From the NCBI RefSeq assembly GCF_000224145.3, contig NC_020173.2, positions 5,899,039-5,963,038 on the forward strand: a DNA stretch of 64,000 nt, given 5' to 3'. Below, in pieces: positions 44,907-55,833 of the stretch. The translations under genes were made by a program, and so were the position numbers. How positions within the stretch are numbered: position 1 is the first letter of the stretch; every line of letters begins with the position of its first letter. A model generated the notes under the pieces. The model made no database searches and had not been told where the DNA came from. It saw only the letters and a list, made by a program, of their open reading frames with translations. The DNA is from Ciona intestinalis. Its lineage: Eukaryota; Chordata; Ascidiacea; Phlebobranchia; Cionidae.

Positions 44907-45128
44907 TTAAACAAATTTAAAAAATGCTGAATCACAATACGCATTTTTGCTGGTGCTATTTATTACCCTGCAGTACCAGCCTATAAGTTTTACTATTTTC
45001 GGACCCTGCAATCCTTGAGTATCGTATTCCAACCATAAACAGCTTTCTTTATCCTCGACAAGGTCGTTTGAATTGGAAGCCCTACCCCCGTGCCTGCCCC
45101 GGGTAAACAATAGGATAATTATCAGCAA
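44907..45128 (-). other. Unassigned 73-codon minus-strand frame
   Basis: Begins MLIIILLFTRGRHGGR and includes 'CLWLEYDTQGLQGPK'. GC is higher than in the flanks at 45000-45120, but there are no convincing splice signals. May be an isolated exon or chance. Confidence 0.15.
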
Positions 45129-45949
45129 ACAATGGCCTAATTATCGTCAAACAATGGGCTTTGGTTACTATGGAAGTGCCGGGATCTGAAAGCGCTGGTG
45201 AAAGAGCACCGCGTCTCTGTTTTATAAACTCAATAGTACAGGCGTTTACTTGTCAGCGGCTTTTCTTGGGAACAAACGAAGGAATAGAAGAAGCAACGCC
45301 AGCTACTGTGTATACTTAGATAGGCAAAGCATTACAAGGTGTTCGACATATTATTGGTGTCTTAACAAGTTTTTGGTCCATTTTTTCGCTTAGAAAAGAG
45401 AAAAAAAGGTTATGAAAGAACTTGTAGTGAACTTATATATGGGCGAGCAACACAAAAACATCGTATATTGCGTGATTTATCTGCATTAGGTTGGGGTAAT
45501 ACGGGACATGTTTTCATTCAAATATATCGTCCCATTTGGTCGTAAACAAAGAATATTTACAGAACTATCTCAAGGTAAAAACGTACCTACATGACTTATA
45601 TATCACAGGGCGCATTTAACATGTATTTGCCCGAGAATGAAGTTTAAACATTGAAGCGGTTTCGCCAATAGTTATCGGCTTGTTATTATAGCTGGTTTTG
45701 TATTCGTGGTCGGGAAGAATTTTTATTTGCCCAAGAATTTATCCTCGGGTGGTTTTGCCGGCGTTTCGTTGAGATTAAGTGGCGTTGGCGTCGAGAGTTG
45801 TCAAGATATATATGGGACTTGAGGGAATGACACTTGTGATACAACAATAGGAAAGAGTGATGTCATAATAGTGTTCAGTGTCAAGAGTTCAAGTGAAAGT
45901 TTAAGAGGAAGGTGGTGCATGGAAGTGTATTGACGTGTTTTACTGAAAG

Positions 45950-46065
45950 AATGAATGAATGTAACTTATTTATCCTTGCATGGCGGGGCAACAACAGTCA
46001 TCAAACACGGGTGTTCTGTTCCATACACCTCGTGCCTGCTTCAAGTTACCACGTATGTAACTGGT
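45950..46065. repeat. Family B copy
   Basis: 'gaatgtaacttatttatcct' to 'agttaccacgtatgtaact'. Confidence 0.8.
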
Positions 46066-46557
46066 GGGTGATTGTTTTTTCGTTATTTAATGTATGTCGG
46101 GAAAATTTACTTTATTGGGCTGCTTTATATAACGGCTGGAGCTATGAGCTATGTCTTATTATATCTTTCAGTATTTATCAGTTACATCAATTGACGTTGT
46201 AGCGTTCAATAAAGCGTCGTTCCGCCGCCTTCGTAACAATTCTATAGACATATTTGCGCCTAGCGTTTGTATGTGTTAAAATAGCATTGATATTCCTTTG
46301 TCGTTTTAAGTGGAATTTCAAAATTTTTGATACGAAAATGAATATTTCATACTGTGGGTAAAATGGACACCGTTAGTACGTAATATCTCATATTTTAAAT
46401 CTAGCAATTAAACGGCTCGTTTAGAGTCGTGAGTTCTTCTGTTATTTTAACCGACCCATTTAACGTTCCATTAAGCCAGCCTAGTTATATCTTCTAACAA
46501 TTTACCAGTGAATGTTTATTTTGCAAATAGGGGTGTAAGTGACTTTAGAAACCTAAT

Positions 46558-48235
46558 ATGACTTTAGCAACTTTACCCCAAACGACGAAGACACCAGGTT
46601 CTAGAGGAAGTAGAGCCCGTCACAGAAGAAGTGCTACTTTGCCTACCCGGTTGCCAAATATTGTACCAAGGTCTACCCTTGTAACACCAGCTATAACTGG
46701 GATCAATCCTGTACAACGGTAAATATGATTGAGCTAAATTGTCGGTCAGCATATAGATAAGCAATTACCAACAAAGTTACATACGTGGTAGCCCATAAGC
46801 GTGCTGCACGAGATGTATGAAACAGAACACCCGTGTTATTATAACGACTGTCATTTTCCAGCCACGCGAGGATAAATAAGTTACATACGTGGTAACTTGT
46901 AAGCGGGCACGAGGTGCATGAAACAAAGCACCCGTGTTGTAATAACTGTTGTCCCGCCATGCGAGCAACATGAACGGTTACATAAAGTTATACTCATTTA
47001 AGCCGGAGTTGGTCCATTACGTTAACAACCTTACATAAACAACACCCTATAGCGCTTTCCTGTTAGATTATAACTAAAATTTAAACGTTTAAAAACTGGA
47101 GCATGTTCCCAATTGCTTTGCTGTATCTTTTCTTGTGCGGTCAACTGTCTGGTTCAAAGATTCTTGTCCTAATGTAACTTGATTCCATACAATCTTTCTA
47201 CAGCATTGATGTATTACACCCGCCCACCGTCCCCAAGCGAACCGTGTTTCTCGAGACAGGGGAATCCCAGTACCACATGCATAGGAGATGTATATTAATG
47301 CAGCAACAGAAGTGGATGCGAGAACATGGGGAATGGCAGAAGCCGGTGTATGGAACAGCTGCTGTGAGGGAGAACTACAGGTTTGTTTTCTGTATAAAGG
47401 TGGCTGTACACAGTATCCGGCGTGCGAAGTCGTATGCAAACACATTACCGAGTTCCGCATGCGGCAGCGAAATCCGGACAAAACAGACAAAACGGACGAA
47501 TTCCGGATACTGTGTACAGCCACCCAAAAAGTAACATACGTGGTAACTTGTAAGCTGGCACAAGGTGTATGAAACAGAACACCCGTGTTATAATGACTGT
47601 AGTTGCCCCGCCATGAGAAGATAACTCTATATATATAGTAATAACATTTTACATAATACATCCCTTTACATTACAGATCAACTCTAAGAGGAACGCTCAA
47701 ATCACAAATGGATGACCGGGTTCTCCTCAAGAGGAGAGAGTGGGAGGAGGCGGTGAATGAGAGTATTATGACGTCAGAGAAGGATAGGAGAGATTGTATG
47801 GAGGATTATGAAAAAAGAAGAAACAAATTTAATTTCTTGCTAACTTTTACTAAAGCTAATAAAGAGGTAAATGAAAAGTAGAAACTAATGTTGTAAAAGA
47901 ACGAATAAATGTAAACCATGGCCCTTCTCACCCCCATTACTATATATTTATATATATATATATGAACGATTTTACCCCAACCTACTATATATACATGTCC
48001 CATTTTACCCCAACCCACTATATGAACCATCTTACCCCTCTACTATATAAAGCGTATTATACTACTATAAGCCAATAGTTGTTTAAATAAAATTCGGACT
48101 AATATTAATACATTCTTATTTAAGATGATGGAAACTCGTTGGAAGGAAAAACAAGTTCTGAAGTTACTCGAAAACAAAAGGGATTCGGAGCAATTAAAAT
48201 ACAACCCCATAAATTGGAGTCATACGCTAAAATAA
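46558..48235 (+). CDS. Small basic coiled-coil protein, unrecognised
   Basis: Exons 46558-46718, 47204-47380, 47677-47866, 48125-48235, all GT-AG and in frame; 212 residues. The N-terminal about 55 residues are Arg/Thr/Pro-rich ('RGSRARHRRSATLPTRLP'). The rest is strongly charged and helical: 'MHRRCILMQQQKWMREHGEW', 'LLKRREWEEAVNES', 'DRRDCMEDYEKRRNKF', 'TRWKEKQVLKLLENKRD'. No TM, signal peptide or catalytic motif. The pattern of regularly placed Trp/Tyr/Arg in a short helical protein is reminiscent of axonemal microtubule-associated proteins, but that is only an impression; I cannot name a family. An acceptor-like 'ttttgcaaatag' lies 28 bases before the ATG. Its neighbour downstream, convergent, is the ciliary gene CFAP70. 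Confidence 0.72.
46770..46975. repeat. Two tandem family B copies
   Basis: Two units with 'gaggataaataagttacata' between them, in intron 1 of the coiled-coil gene. Confidence 0.75.
47399..47524. mobile_element. Family E palindromic-ended MITE, copy 2
   Basis: Perfect 22 bp terminal inverted repeat 'ggtggctgtacacagtatcc..' / '..ggatactgtgtacagccacc', total 126 bp. It begins 18 bases after the exon 2 donor. Confidence 0.88.
47530..47625. repeat. Family B copy
   Basis: 'aacatacgtggtaacttgta' to 'tgccccgccatgagaagata', directly after the family E element. Confidence 0.75.
47925..48055. repeat. MITE-A right-end array with AT tract
   Basis: Three 'ttaccccaaccYactatat' type ends in a row around a (TA)n tract, in intron 3 of the coiled-coil gene. 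Confidence 0.65.
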
Positions 48236-49224
48236 GATGTTTATGTGACGTCATGATGACGTCAGAATTGGGTCTCAAAATTGTTCCCTTTTATTTTGTT
48301 TTATAATTTTTTATAACATTTTGTTCTATCGAGGTCTACAGCGAGACGTGCTATGAGACATCAAATTTAGGCCAGCGTTGGCCCACAATTTTATAACAAT
48401 ACTGTGTTTTTTTTTATTCTTTTTTCTACTTTCAAGACTTCCATTAGCCTGCATAACACTTGCCTATTCGGTACTTTTACTTTTAGCGTGCATTGCCAAA
48501 TTGCCACTGCATATAAATGCCGCCAAAGATTTCTAGAGCAACTGTGAAACTGCAAACAATAAATGTTCCACGAATAAATTCTGTCATAGAAATTATCCTA
48601 ACTTTGCTGCTGTTGTCGTGTCATCAAAATTGTTCATCGACTTTGGTCATGGCCTACTTCGGTACACTATGTGTTTTTGATTATCCTAAAAAAACTTAAC
48701 CGTACCAGCCATAATATAGCATAAGTCTGTACACACTCGTATAGGTAGGTTGGGGTAAGATGGTCCACGATTTTATTCTTTTTTTATAAGATTATATTAC
48801 TGTGTCGCAGAATTCAAAACGTTCGTTACTCCGATGTACAAAATTTGCCAAACCACACAGTTTCAATGTCTGAATTTATACACTGCTGTATGTAATATAA
48901 AAGAAACGCAGAAGTCACGAAACACAACGAAGACTTTGAATTATGAAACATTTGTTACTATGCAAGTATGTATAAAAAAGTTGTTGAATTTTAGTTAATG
49001 TCGAATTTCGGTAATATATAAAAGCACTATAGTAGAGTGGGGTAAGATGGATATCGTTAGCATTTAATAACCCATATATTCTATCGTAAATATTGTTTGT
49101 TTGCTAGCAAATGGGACGAAGAAATGGAAAAAAAGACGATCTTACCCCAACCTAATATACAATAAACAAGAGCATACGGGCAAATAAAAACGCGTAACGA
49201 AATAAAAGCAATTTGAACACAGTA
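48236..49224. other. Spacer between convergent coiled-coil gene and CFAP70
   Basis: Both genes end here. Contains a family C fragment near 48325-48390, a MITE-A left end at 48744-48800 and a family A copy at 49029-49160. 48400-48740 shows nothing specific. Confidence 0.5.
49029..49160. mobile_element. Family A MITE, internally deleted
   Basis: 'tatagtagagtggggtaaga' to 'gatcttaccccaacctaata'; ends about 65 bases past the CFAP70 stop. Confidence 0.75.
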
Positions 49225-52200
49225 TTAATAGGAGGGGTTACCAAACCCTAGCTTCTTCTGCACGCTGTGTATCTCTTCGATCACATTCTCGTCATCGAAG
49301 CCGATTTTCATGGCGTATTTGTAAGCTTGTTCAGCTTCCAGCTTTCGCCCTGTGTTAAGACAAACTAGGGAAAGATAAGCCCAAACGTCAGAGTTAGTAT
49401 TGTTCAGTATATTGGCCTCGGCTAATGCGTCTTCGGCTTCGGATATTTCGTTCAGTCGATAACAGGCGATGCCGACGCCGAGCCAGGATATACACGTCGG
49501 GGAATGCTTACATGCAAGGAGGTAAGTACGTTTAGCGTTTTGGAACTCGCCCTGTTGTAGATATATAGAAGCAAGCCGCAGGTATATTGAATGCATCTCC
49601 GCAGCGTCGGTCACAAAAGCAAGAGTGCGTTCGTAGCAACTTTTGCTGGATATGTAGTCGCCGGAAACGTAGTGGAAATGCCCCATCATCGCCCACGCGT
49701 CTGGGTGTTCGTTGTCGAATGAGGTAGCAAGCTCTAAGCTATCTTTAGCGCCGGAAAGTTGACGTCTCATCATTTGTAGTTGGGCGAGAGCGATATAATA
49801 CTCGGCGCTAGGACCTCCGTGCGGTTCTAACAGCTCATGGGATAAAGAGATCTCAGCGAACTTGAGAGCTTTGCGTCGTAACAGCCACTGCGCTGCTTGT
49901 AGGAAGATAGTTTGCTTGGGTACAGCTGTAACCTTTGGTTCTGCTTCACTTGGCTTCTGTTTAGCGTCTTGGTCATGCGAAGAGACGCTGTTCTCAGTCG
50001 AGCTTCGAATCCGTGGATCCTTTTTCGTGGATGCTTTGGTCGTCCCACGAACTGTTGAAACAGATTTTGCCGAATCTGGTGGTTGGGGCTTGGTGTTGCT
50101 ACCGGTAGATGGCAGTAGAGATGCAGCTTGTTCTTGCTCTGTGCCCGCAACGGATCCAGGGTCAGGTTTTTCGGCAACTTCTTTCACTTCTTCTTCCTTA
50201 GCTTCGGAATTCACCATTGCTTCAACAGCTGCAGCGATATTGAGCTTGTTAGCTTGCGAGTATGCGTGCTCTGCTTGTATCTCGTTTCCTTGGCTGTCGT
50301 AAAACAACGCTAGTATAGTCCATGCTAGATTCTGTGGTGTTGCATCTGGTGAACTTTCAACCAGAGATGTAGATCTTTCCAGTACCGTCTCAGCTTCAGT
50401 GTAGCATTCATCCATGGTACACATAATACCATACATTAGCAAACCCTCTTTGTAAGTCTGATCTATCGCCACAGTCTCCTTGAAACATTCCTTAGCCTTG
50501 CTGTTGTCGCCCACTAGCAAATTAAACGTCCCGTAATCGAACCAGTGTTCTGGATCCTTCTCATTCATAGCCAACCTCTCTTGGTAATATTTAGACGCCA
50601 TCTTGTACTCCTCGTTGACTTCTGCTTCTTGAGCAAATCGTTTAAGTTGTAATGAATCCACCATCGGTTCTATGACCTCCTGAGGCTCATTCTCCATCGA
50701 TAGCAACTTACCGAACGCCGCATGCATTTCATCGATCAAGTAAACATACAGATCGGACAAAAACGCTTGCAGTTCATCCTTACTTTTGAACGTTGTAGTT
50801 TTCATGTACTTCTCCCTCACGATTTTAACGACAGAATGTTTCAGTTGCTCTTTAAACGCGAAGTATTTACCTGATGAGTTGAGTTGGTACATCAGTTGTT
50901 TCTTGCGCTCGCGACGTTTTGCCTCAGTCTGGTTCAAAGCATCATCTCCTATTTCTTCTCCAAACATCTCACGAAATTCATCCAGCACCATGGATGCCAC
51001 AGAAGCTAACTGCGCGTGGTAATCTTCAACAGCCTTGGCAGCTCCACCAACTGCTCGTTTAAATGCAGGTCTTGGTGGAATGTATTCTCTTACCATCGCC
51101 GCCAACTCTTCCGGCTCTCTTCTTGGCACAAAAGGTCGGGCAAGAGTAAACTCTAAGTAAAGGTAACTACGGGATTCTGTGTATGCCAAGCTGTCTGTGT
51201 TGGTTTGTTGGCTTCCGTCCACTTCTGCAGTTGACTCTGCATGCTTGACAGCAGAACCTTTCTTTGATACTGCTGTTGAACCTTCTTTTGCCCCTTTACC
51301 TTTCAACACAGGTGACGAACCAGTACCACGACTTGTACTGCTTTGAACTCGCGCTATATCTTCTGCGACTGCGCTTGTTCGCTTCGTCTTCTCTTTGAGC
51401 TCGCTCTCGCTAAATGGGTGGACTGCAAATGCACCAGCTACAGAGCAAACACCAGGGTAAAGCAAAGGAGCGAGGTCAACATATACAACACCATGAAACG
51501 AGATGCTACCATCATCTTCAGCAGGAGCATTCTTGTCTTTCTTGCTTCCAGCAGCGGTCGGCACTTTAGATTGTGACGGTACATTTCTCATTACTTCCAC
51601 AGGCCAGTAACGAGTTTGTGAAATCTTGTTCTGGAACTCGGCTTTTGCATCTGGATCGAGGTAACATCGCTTTTCGACGTCCCAAGAAATTCGATTCTTT
51701 TCAGACTCAGCTTCAATGCGAAAATCTCGGAATTCTTTGCCTGAAAAGTCGCCTTTTTCTTCTTCAAATGAAACACGTTCTTTCTGGCTGTTAGGAATGA
51801 ACTGTGCGGCACTGACAGCATTAGGGACACTGTACCACTTGGCAGACCTTTTGGAAGGCTCTTTATCAGCACTAGACTTCAGTGCGCCGTTCTGGAATAT
51901 TACAGTTGCTTGTTTTTCAGAGGTAACTGGTACAGGCAGGCCAACAATGTAATTATAATGAGATCCAGAAGACCAGGAATCAGGTAAGGAATAAGCAGAG
52001 CCAAGTCTTACAGTAAAAAGATTACTTTGGGTAAGTTGTTCTCCATCAAGAAGCGGTTCATTTACGGAAATCTTGATATCAATTTCGACTTTGCCGAACT
52101 CAGGGGTGACAGTTTCAAGAGGAGAACCAGGGACAGCGTGCAAAATCAACGTATTTGTAATTTCAGATTCAGGTTGAAGCAGCAAAGGTAACAAGTCTAC

Positions 52201-52533
52201 TGTACACTGCCCAAGAACTGCTGACTTTTCTTCCTTTTGCTTTTTCTCTTTAGGTAAAACTTCTGTTACTGTTATCAGCAATGGTTTTGAAGCCACATCG
52301 TCAAGTGTATGGTGACCGTCAGTGAACGAGCAGTCGAAACTTGTAGTGAAATTATACTCAGCACTGACCTCTGCGGTTGAATCTACCTTCGCTGAATCGC
52401 CCAAACTTTTGCCGTCAAATTCAACCTTTGCATAAGAAGTTAAAACGTCGCCTTTAACCCCTTTAAGTCTACGAGCACGAAGTACAGTTACGTGAATACT
52501 TTCTGAGGACCGAGAATGTTCGTTTTCTGCCAT
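49225..52533 (-). CDS. CFAP70: Cilia and flagella associated protein 70 (TTC18)
   Basis: One uninterrupted exon, 1102 residues, close to the 1121 of the human protein. N-terminus 'SIHVTVLRARRLKGVKGD' with 'SYAKVEFDGKSLGDS' begins a C2-like domain (about 10-170) of the CFAP70 kind. Mid-region has a Ser/Lys/Gly-rich linker (about 385-440) and 'YLYLEFTLARPFVPRREPEE'. Two TPR arrays follow, about 620-780 ('HWFDYGTFNLLVGDNSKAKE') and about 885-1095 ('DAWAMMGHFHYVSGDYISSK'), separated by an acidic/Ser-rich linker. Known role: outer dynein arm-associated axonemal protein that regulates ciliary beating. The start Met is the first in frame and matches the family. Absence of introns is unusual: the vertebrate gene has many exons, so an ancestral mRNA-mediated replacement or wholesale intron loss is likely. 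It has normal codon usage and no frame damage. Confidence 0.94.
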   Translation of the reverse strand: MAENEHSRSSESIHVTVLRARRLKGVKGDVLTSYAKVEFDGKSLGDSAKVDSTAEVSAEYNFTTSFDCSFTDGHHTLDDVASKPLLITVTEVLPKEKKQKEEKSAVLGQCTVDLLPLLLQPESEITNTLILHAVPGSPLETVTPEFGKVEIDIKISVNEPLLDGEQLTQSNLFTVRLGSAYSLPDSWSSGSHYNYIVGLPVPVTSEKQATVIFQNGALKSSADKEPSKRSAKWYSVPNAVSAAQFIPNSQKERVSFEEEKGDFSGKEFRDFRIEAESEKNRISWDVEKRCYLDPDAKAEFQNKISQTRYWPVEVMRNVPSQSKVPTAAGSKKDKNAPAEDDGSISFHGVVYVDLAPLLYPGVCSVAGAFAVHPFSESELKEKTKRTSAVAEDIARVQSSTSRGTGSSPVLKGKGAKEGSTAVSKKGSAVKHAESTAEVDGSQQTNTDSLAYTESRSYLYLEFTLARPFVPRREPEELAAMVREYIPPRPAFKRAVGGAAKAVEDYHAQLASVASMVLDEFREMFGEEIGDDALNQTEAKRRERKKQLMYQLNSSGKYFAFKEQLKHSVVKIVREKYMKTTTFKSKDELQAFLSDLYVYLIDEMHAAFGKLLSMENEPQEVIEPMVDSLQLKRFAQEAEVNEEYKMASKYYQERLAMNEKDPEHWFDYGTFNLLVGDNSKAKECFKETVAIDQTYKEGLLMYGIMCTMDECYTEAETVLERSTSLVESSPDATPQNLAWTILALFYDSQGNEIQAEHAYSQANKLNIAAAVEAMVNSEAKEEEVKEVAEKPDPGSVAGTEQEQAASLLPSTGSNTKPQPPDSAKSVSTVRGTTKASTKKDPRIRSSTENSVSSHDQDAKQKPSEAEPKVTAVPKQTIFLQAAQWLLRRKALKFAEISLSHELLEPHGGPSAEYYIALAQLQMMRRQLSGAKDSLELATSFDNEHPDAWAMMGHFHYVSGDYISSKSCYERTLAFVTDAAEMHSIYLRLASIYLQQGEFQNAKRTYLLACKHSPTCISWLGVGIACYRLNEISEAEDALAEANILNNTNSDVWAYLSLVCLNTGRKLEAEQAYKYAMKIGFDDENVIEEIHSVQKKLGFGNPSY

Positions 52534-53224
52534 ATTACTTCTTTAAATTAGCATTTCAAGCAAGAAACGAAAACGGCAAACCAAGATTTCTTTTTCGTTT
52601 AAAATGTTGCTATGGCAACGCTCCAACATAGAGATCGTATTCCTTCATATATAATTTCAAGCTAAAAACATATGGGGAGTATCACTTTGGCATTAATCAT
52701 CTGCTGGTTCAAATACTGTGAAATAATAGCAACCTTCATGCTTAAGACACATTAAATGAATTCTTGGCGACATTTTTAAACCCATTTTAATCGTGTGTTC
52801 GTTGCTGTGGCAGAGTAGAGGGCTTTAAACCAGACGGTGCAGAATTCGAGGCTCAGGGGTGCCACAACTTTGTTTGCTCAAAACAATAAACGATAATTGC
52901 ATCATTTCAGTGGTACTTATTAGTTGTCCAAATTGCAGTGGTTCCGTTCGCATACACAGTAGTATTATTAAATCCTTAAATATAAATGGCTGAATGAACA
53001 GAAAAGAACAATTTTTATTTGACTCAAGGCAGTATTATTGGACAAATGGGCAATGATTTAAGTTAAATTGAATCATAAATTGGTAAATATTAAATAAAAT
53101 CACTGTCCTTTTATGTTCCTAGAACTGAGTGATTTTCAAATGACCAGTGTTTAGTTTAAAATACTGGCAACACATAACATACGGTGAAAAATATAAAAAC
53201 ATCTTATACGAATAAAATTTTAAT
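52534..53224. other. Spacer between CFAP70 and PPP4R2
   Basis: Both genes are on the minus strand, so this is 3' of PPP4R2 and 5' of CFAP70. 'aatttttatttgac' (about 53010) gives a minus-strand AATAAA for PPP4R2. A worn SINE D piece lies near 52800-52930 ('cagtggtacttattag'). Otherwise nothing specific. Confidence 0.4.
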
Positions 53225-55575
53225 CTAAATTGTTGTCTCATTTGAGGTTTCCATTTGTGCAGTTCCATCAGCTGCTTCATCGTGTTTTGGACGTTTGGTT
53301 GGGCTTCCTAACTCCATTTGAACCTCATTATCGGGAACGAGTTTACGTTTTGGTGATTGTACAACAGGTAGTATACCTGCGGGGGTTTCAATTGGTTTGT
53401 CCGACACATCTCCACAAGCAGCCTCTGTCACTAGTGATGTTTGGACCTAAGTAGAATGAAATTAATATCTGTTGTAGCAACACAGTGTACAGCATGTCCG
53501 CTTTTAACAAACAGTGTACAGATTCGAAGCTTAATGTCAGCTATTATTCTTTTTTGCATGGCTGACAAACCAATTACAAACCACTGTGTTGAAGCAATTG
53601 CCATCAAGTGTCTTGCCAAAGGACACATATGCCCACAACAGTAGTAGGGACAGGCCTTGGGCCCATGTTAACAAATAATTAACATGATCTACATACTTAC
53701 TTCTTCAGTCTTTATAATTGAATGCTTTTCCACCAAAGTATCAACTCCTGATAATACAAAACATGTTAGTGATGTAACAATAAACCAACAATAAATACAT
53801 TTAAAATAACAAGCACTTCAAATTTTTTTAGTTGGAATACTTGCCTGGTAATGGGTTCTTGTCAAGCTCACAAACACCCTCTCCTCTATCAGGCGATACT
53901 TTTATTTCATTTCTCTCATTCCTAGAACTACTGCATAAAACTTCTGATGTTTTATTATAATCTACTGCAACCTCATTCTCGGCCCTAATATCTGGCTGTT
54001 TATTTGGATTTGCTCCATCTTTTGCATTATCTTCAATAAGTTGTGTACTGGAAGTGATTGCTTCATTATTTGTTGTATTGTCTGAACTTTGACCTTCATT
54101 GTTCTTCTTAGTTTCATCACAATAGGTTACTGTGACATCAGGTATTTTCGGGGCAGTTGTTGTAAGAGCTGGTGAGGGAGGGAGTGAAGACCATGTGCTG
54201 GAAGAGCAAATGCATAATTAATTAGTTTGTTGTGATGTTGTTCCAACAATATACCAATCTACCTTTCACTTGTGTAATGAGTTTGTGAATCAAATGTTCC
54301 GTTTACTTTACATGGGGTGTCTGATGTTCTTTTTCTAGAAATGATAAAAGAAATTAAACTATTGGTTTATAAAACAGAACTGATTTATCCTCGTGTGGCT
54401 AGAAAACTAGGTATATAACACAGGTGTTCTGTTTCATACACCTTATGCCCGCTTACAATACAACAAAAGTTAAATACAGCCTTTTTCATATACGTCAAAA
54501 GCACAATAAAAATTTTATTATGTATGTTGTATACAGACTTAAAATTCCTATAGCAAAAATACTACAAAACACAACATACCAATACAAACATGAACCACAA
54601 GCTTACATGTTAGAATACGACCACGATGTGACAACCATCAGGTTTTTCTCAACAGCTCGCATAAACTTTTCACATTTCGAATAATTCTTCTTTGGATTTG
54701 TGATGAGCTCACACAGTCGTTGGAACGTAAAAGGAGGACTGTGAAATAACATTCATGTTAGAACATAATATGATGTAGGCTCAATGGGCAACTTTTCAAA
54801 AATGTCAGGAGTAAAGGTACCCCCACATGTCACTCTTACTTGTTGGTGATTGTTTTATAAATTTTTTTTACGTAAAGCTAATAATTTAGAAAACCCAATT
54901 CGTGATCCCTGAAATTTGCAGTTAAGTGTCTTGCCCAGGGACACATACACCTACATACATAGACCGCCATATTTATTTTGAGAAAATCCCGTACCTGTCA
55001 AAATCATCAATCAAAGTAATCAGCCGATCTTTCATTTCATGATAATCATCGTTTTCACAATTCGGATTAATCTTCCCCGCTTTGTAAGGATTCTTCTCAA
55101 AGAATTCATTCATTGTCTGCTTCATTTTTAATAGAAAAACTTTTTGGACCTTTTTCCATGTCCCCCTGAAAATAATCAACAATTTAGAAAACTTATACAT
55201 TTTACTTTATTTAGCCAACTGGAAATTTGATTTAGGGTTTTTTAAACAGAACAAAAAGTTTGTTGTTAAACTAGAAAAAATGAATGAAGTATATATATGT
55301 AATTTATGGAAATAACGTTACTCTTACAATATGTGTCCAGTTTTAGCGACGTGATTTAAATATTTTTCCAAATCTTCCGTCAAAGTTGCATTCTCCTCAT
55401 CGAAGTCTGAAATAATTAAACATTTCGTGAAATTATATTAAATCTGCACCTGCTTTAAGGATTAATTAACTTTGTAATTAGGTTTTATTCATTAACCTGT
55501 TATAAAAAACTGTAGTGCTGCCATTCTTTCCTTATATTTACGATTTTGTATATTACTCCAAGTTCTCCAACCCAT
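53225..55575 (-). CDS. PPP4R2: Protein phosphatase 4 regulatory subunit 2
   Basis: Exons in order 55497-55575, 55328-55406, 54995-55165, 54607-54738, 54263-54334, 53845-54197, 53701-53747, 53225-53446; 384 residues. The family core is clear: '[14 protein letters not shown]', '[19 protein letters not shown]', '[20 protein letters not shown]', '[13 protein letters not shown]', like human '..LCHVAKTGE', 'FTIQRLCELLTDPRRNYTG', 'KFLRGVEKNVMVV'. The C-terminal half is acidic, disordered and ends with Lys/Arg patches ('SPKRKLVP', 'SPTKRPKHD'). Known role: targets PP4 catalytic subunit to centrosome and DNA-repair substrates. The start is uncertain: the Met used (55575) is the first after an in-frame stop; the human start aligns about 18 residues later (55524). 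Intron 6 begins GC ('CAG|gcaagt'), needed to keep frame. Confidence 0.88.
53545..53650 (-). repeat. SINE D fragment, reverse
   Basis: 'tgtcttgccaaaggacacat' and 'gcccacaacagtagtag' complement the D motif. In PPP4R2 intron 7. Confidence 0.65.
54370..54460. repeat. Family B copy, partial
   Basis: 'gatttatcctcgtgtggct' to 'ccttatgcccgcttacaa'. In PPP4R2 intron 4. Confidence 0.65.
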
Positions 55576-55745
55576 TTTATGAATGAGACAAAAATCAGAA
55601 TAAAGCGATTCATTATTTTATATATACATAACTTATAAGCATTTATCTCAAGATACACCCTTACGCTCATATCAAACAATACGTAGCAACGCTACTGGGC
55701 ATTCGTATTATATCACAATATTCGCAAACTTATAAACACACATAC

Positions 55746-55833
55746 TTTCAACAGCTTGCACGTAAGCATTTATTTCGTCGTTATGATGCGGTTCTTCGAT
55801 GGTTAAACTGGATAAATCTGGCTTAGATTTCAT
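55746..55833 (-). other. Exon-like frame upstream of PPP4R2
   Basis: Starts MKSKPDLSSLTIEEPHHNDE and ends at a good donor 'GAAA|gtatgtg'. Joining it in phase 1 to the acceptors before the first PPP4R2 exon breaks frame; only a weaker donor (at 55741) would fit. It may be an alternative first exon, an upstream reading frame or part of another gene. Confidence 0.3.

Larger units (their letters stand above)
43847..46557. other. Spacer between SLC22-type gene and coiled-coil gene
   Basis: Holds the six-copy B array (43960-44575), a family G stretch (44755-44890), a 74-codon minus frame of unknown value (44907-45128), a short repeat shared with 40270-40360 in inverse orientation (about 45330-45410), worn MITE-A pieces at 45487-45610 and 46350-46480, and a B copy at 45950-46065. 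Stretch 45630-45940 shows nothing I can name. Confidence 0.5.

Noticed and set aside
47089-47661. 190-codon minus-strand frame
   Set aside because: Composed of SINE B, the family E MITE and the antisense of coiled-coil exon 2, so open only by chance.
49862-50302. 146-codon plus-strand frame opposite CFAP70
   Set aside because: Shadow of the CFAP70 reading frame; low-complexity Ser/Cys/Ala text and no homology.
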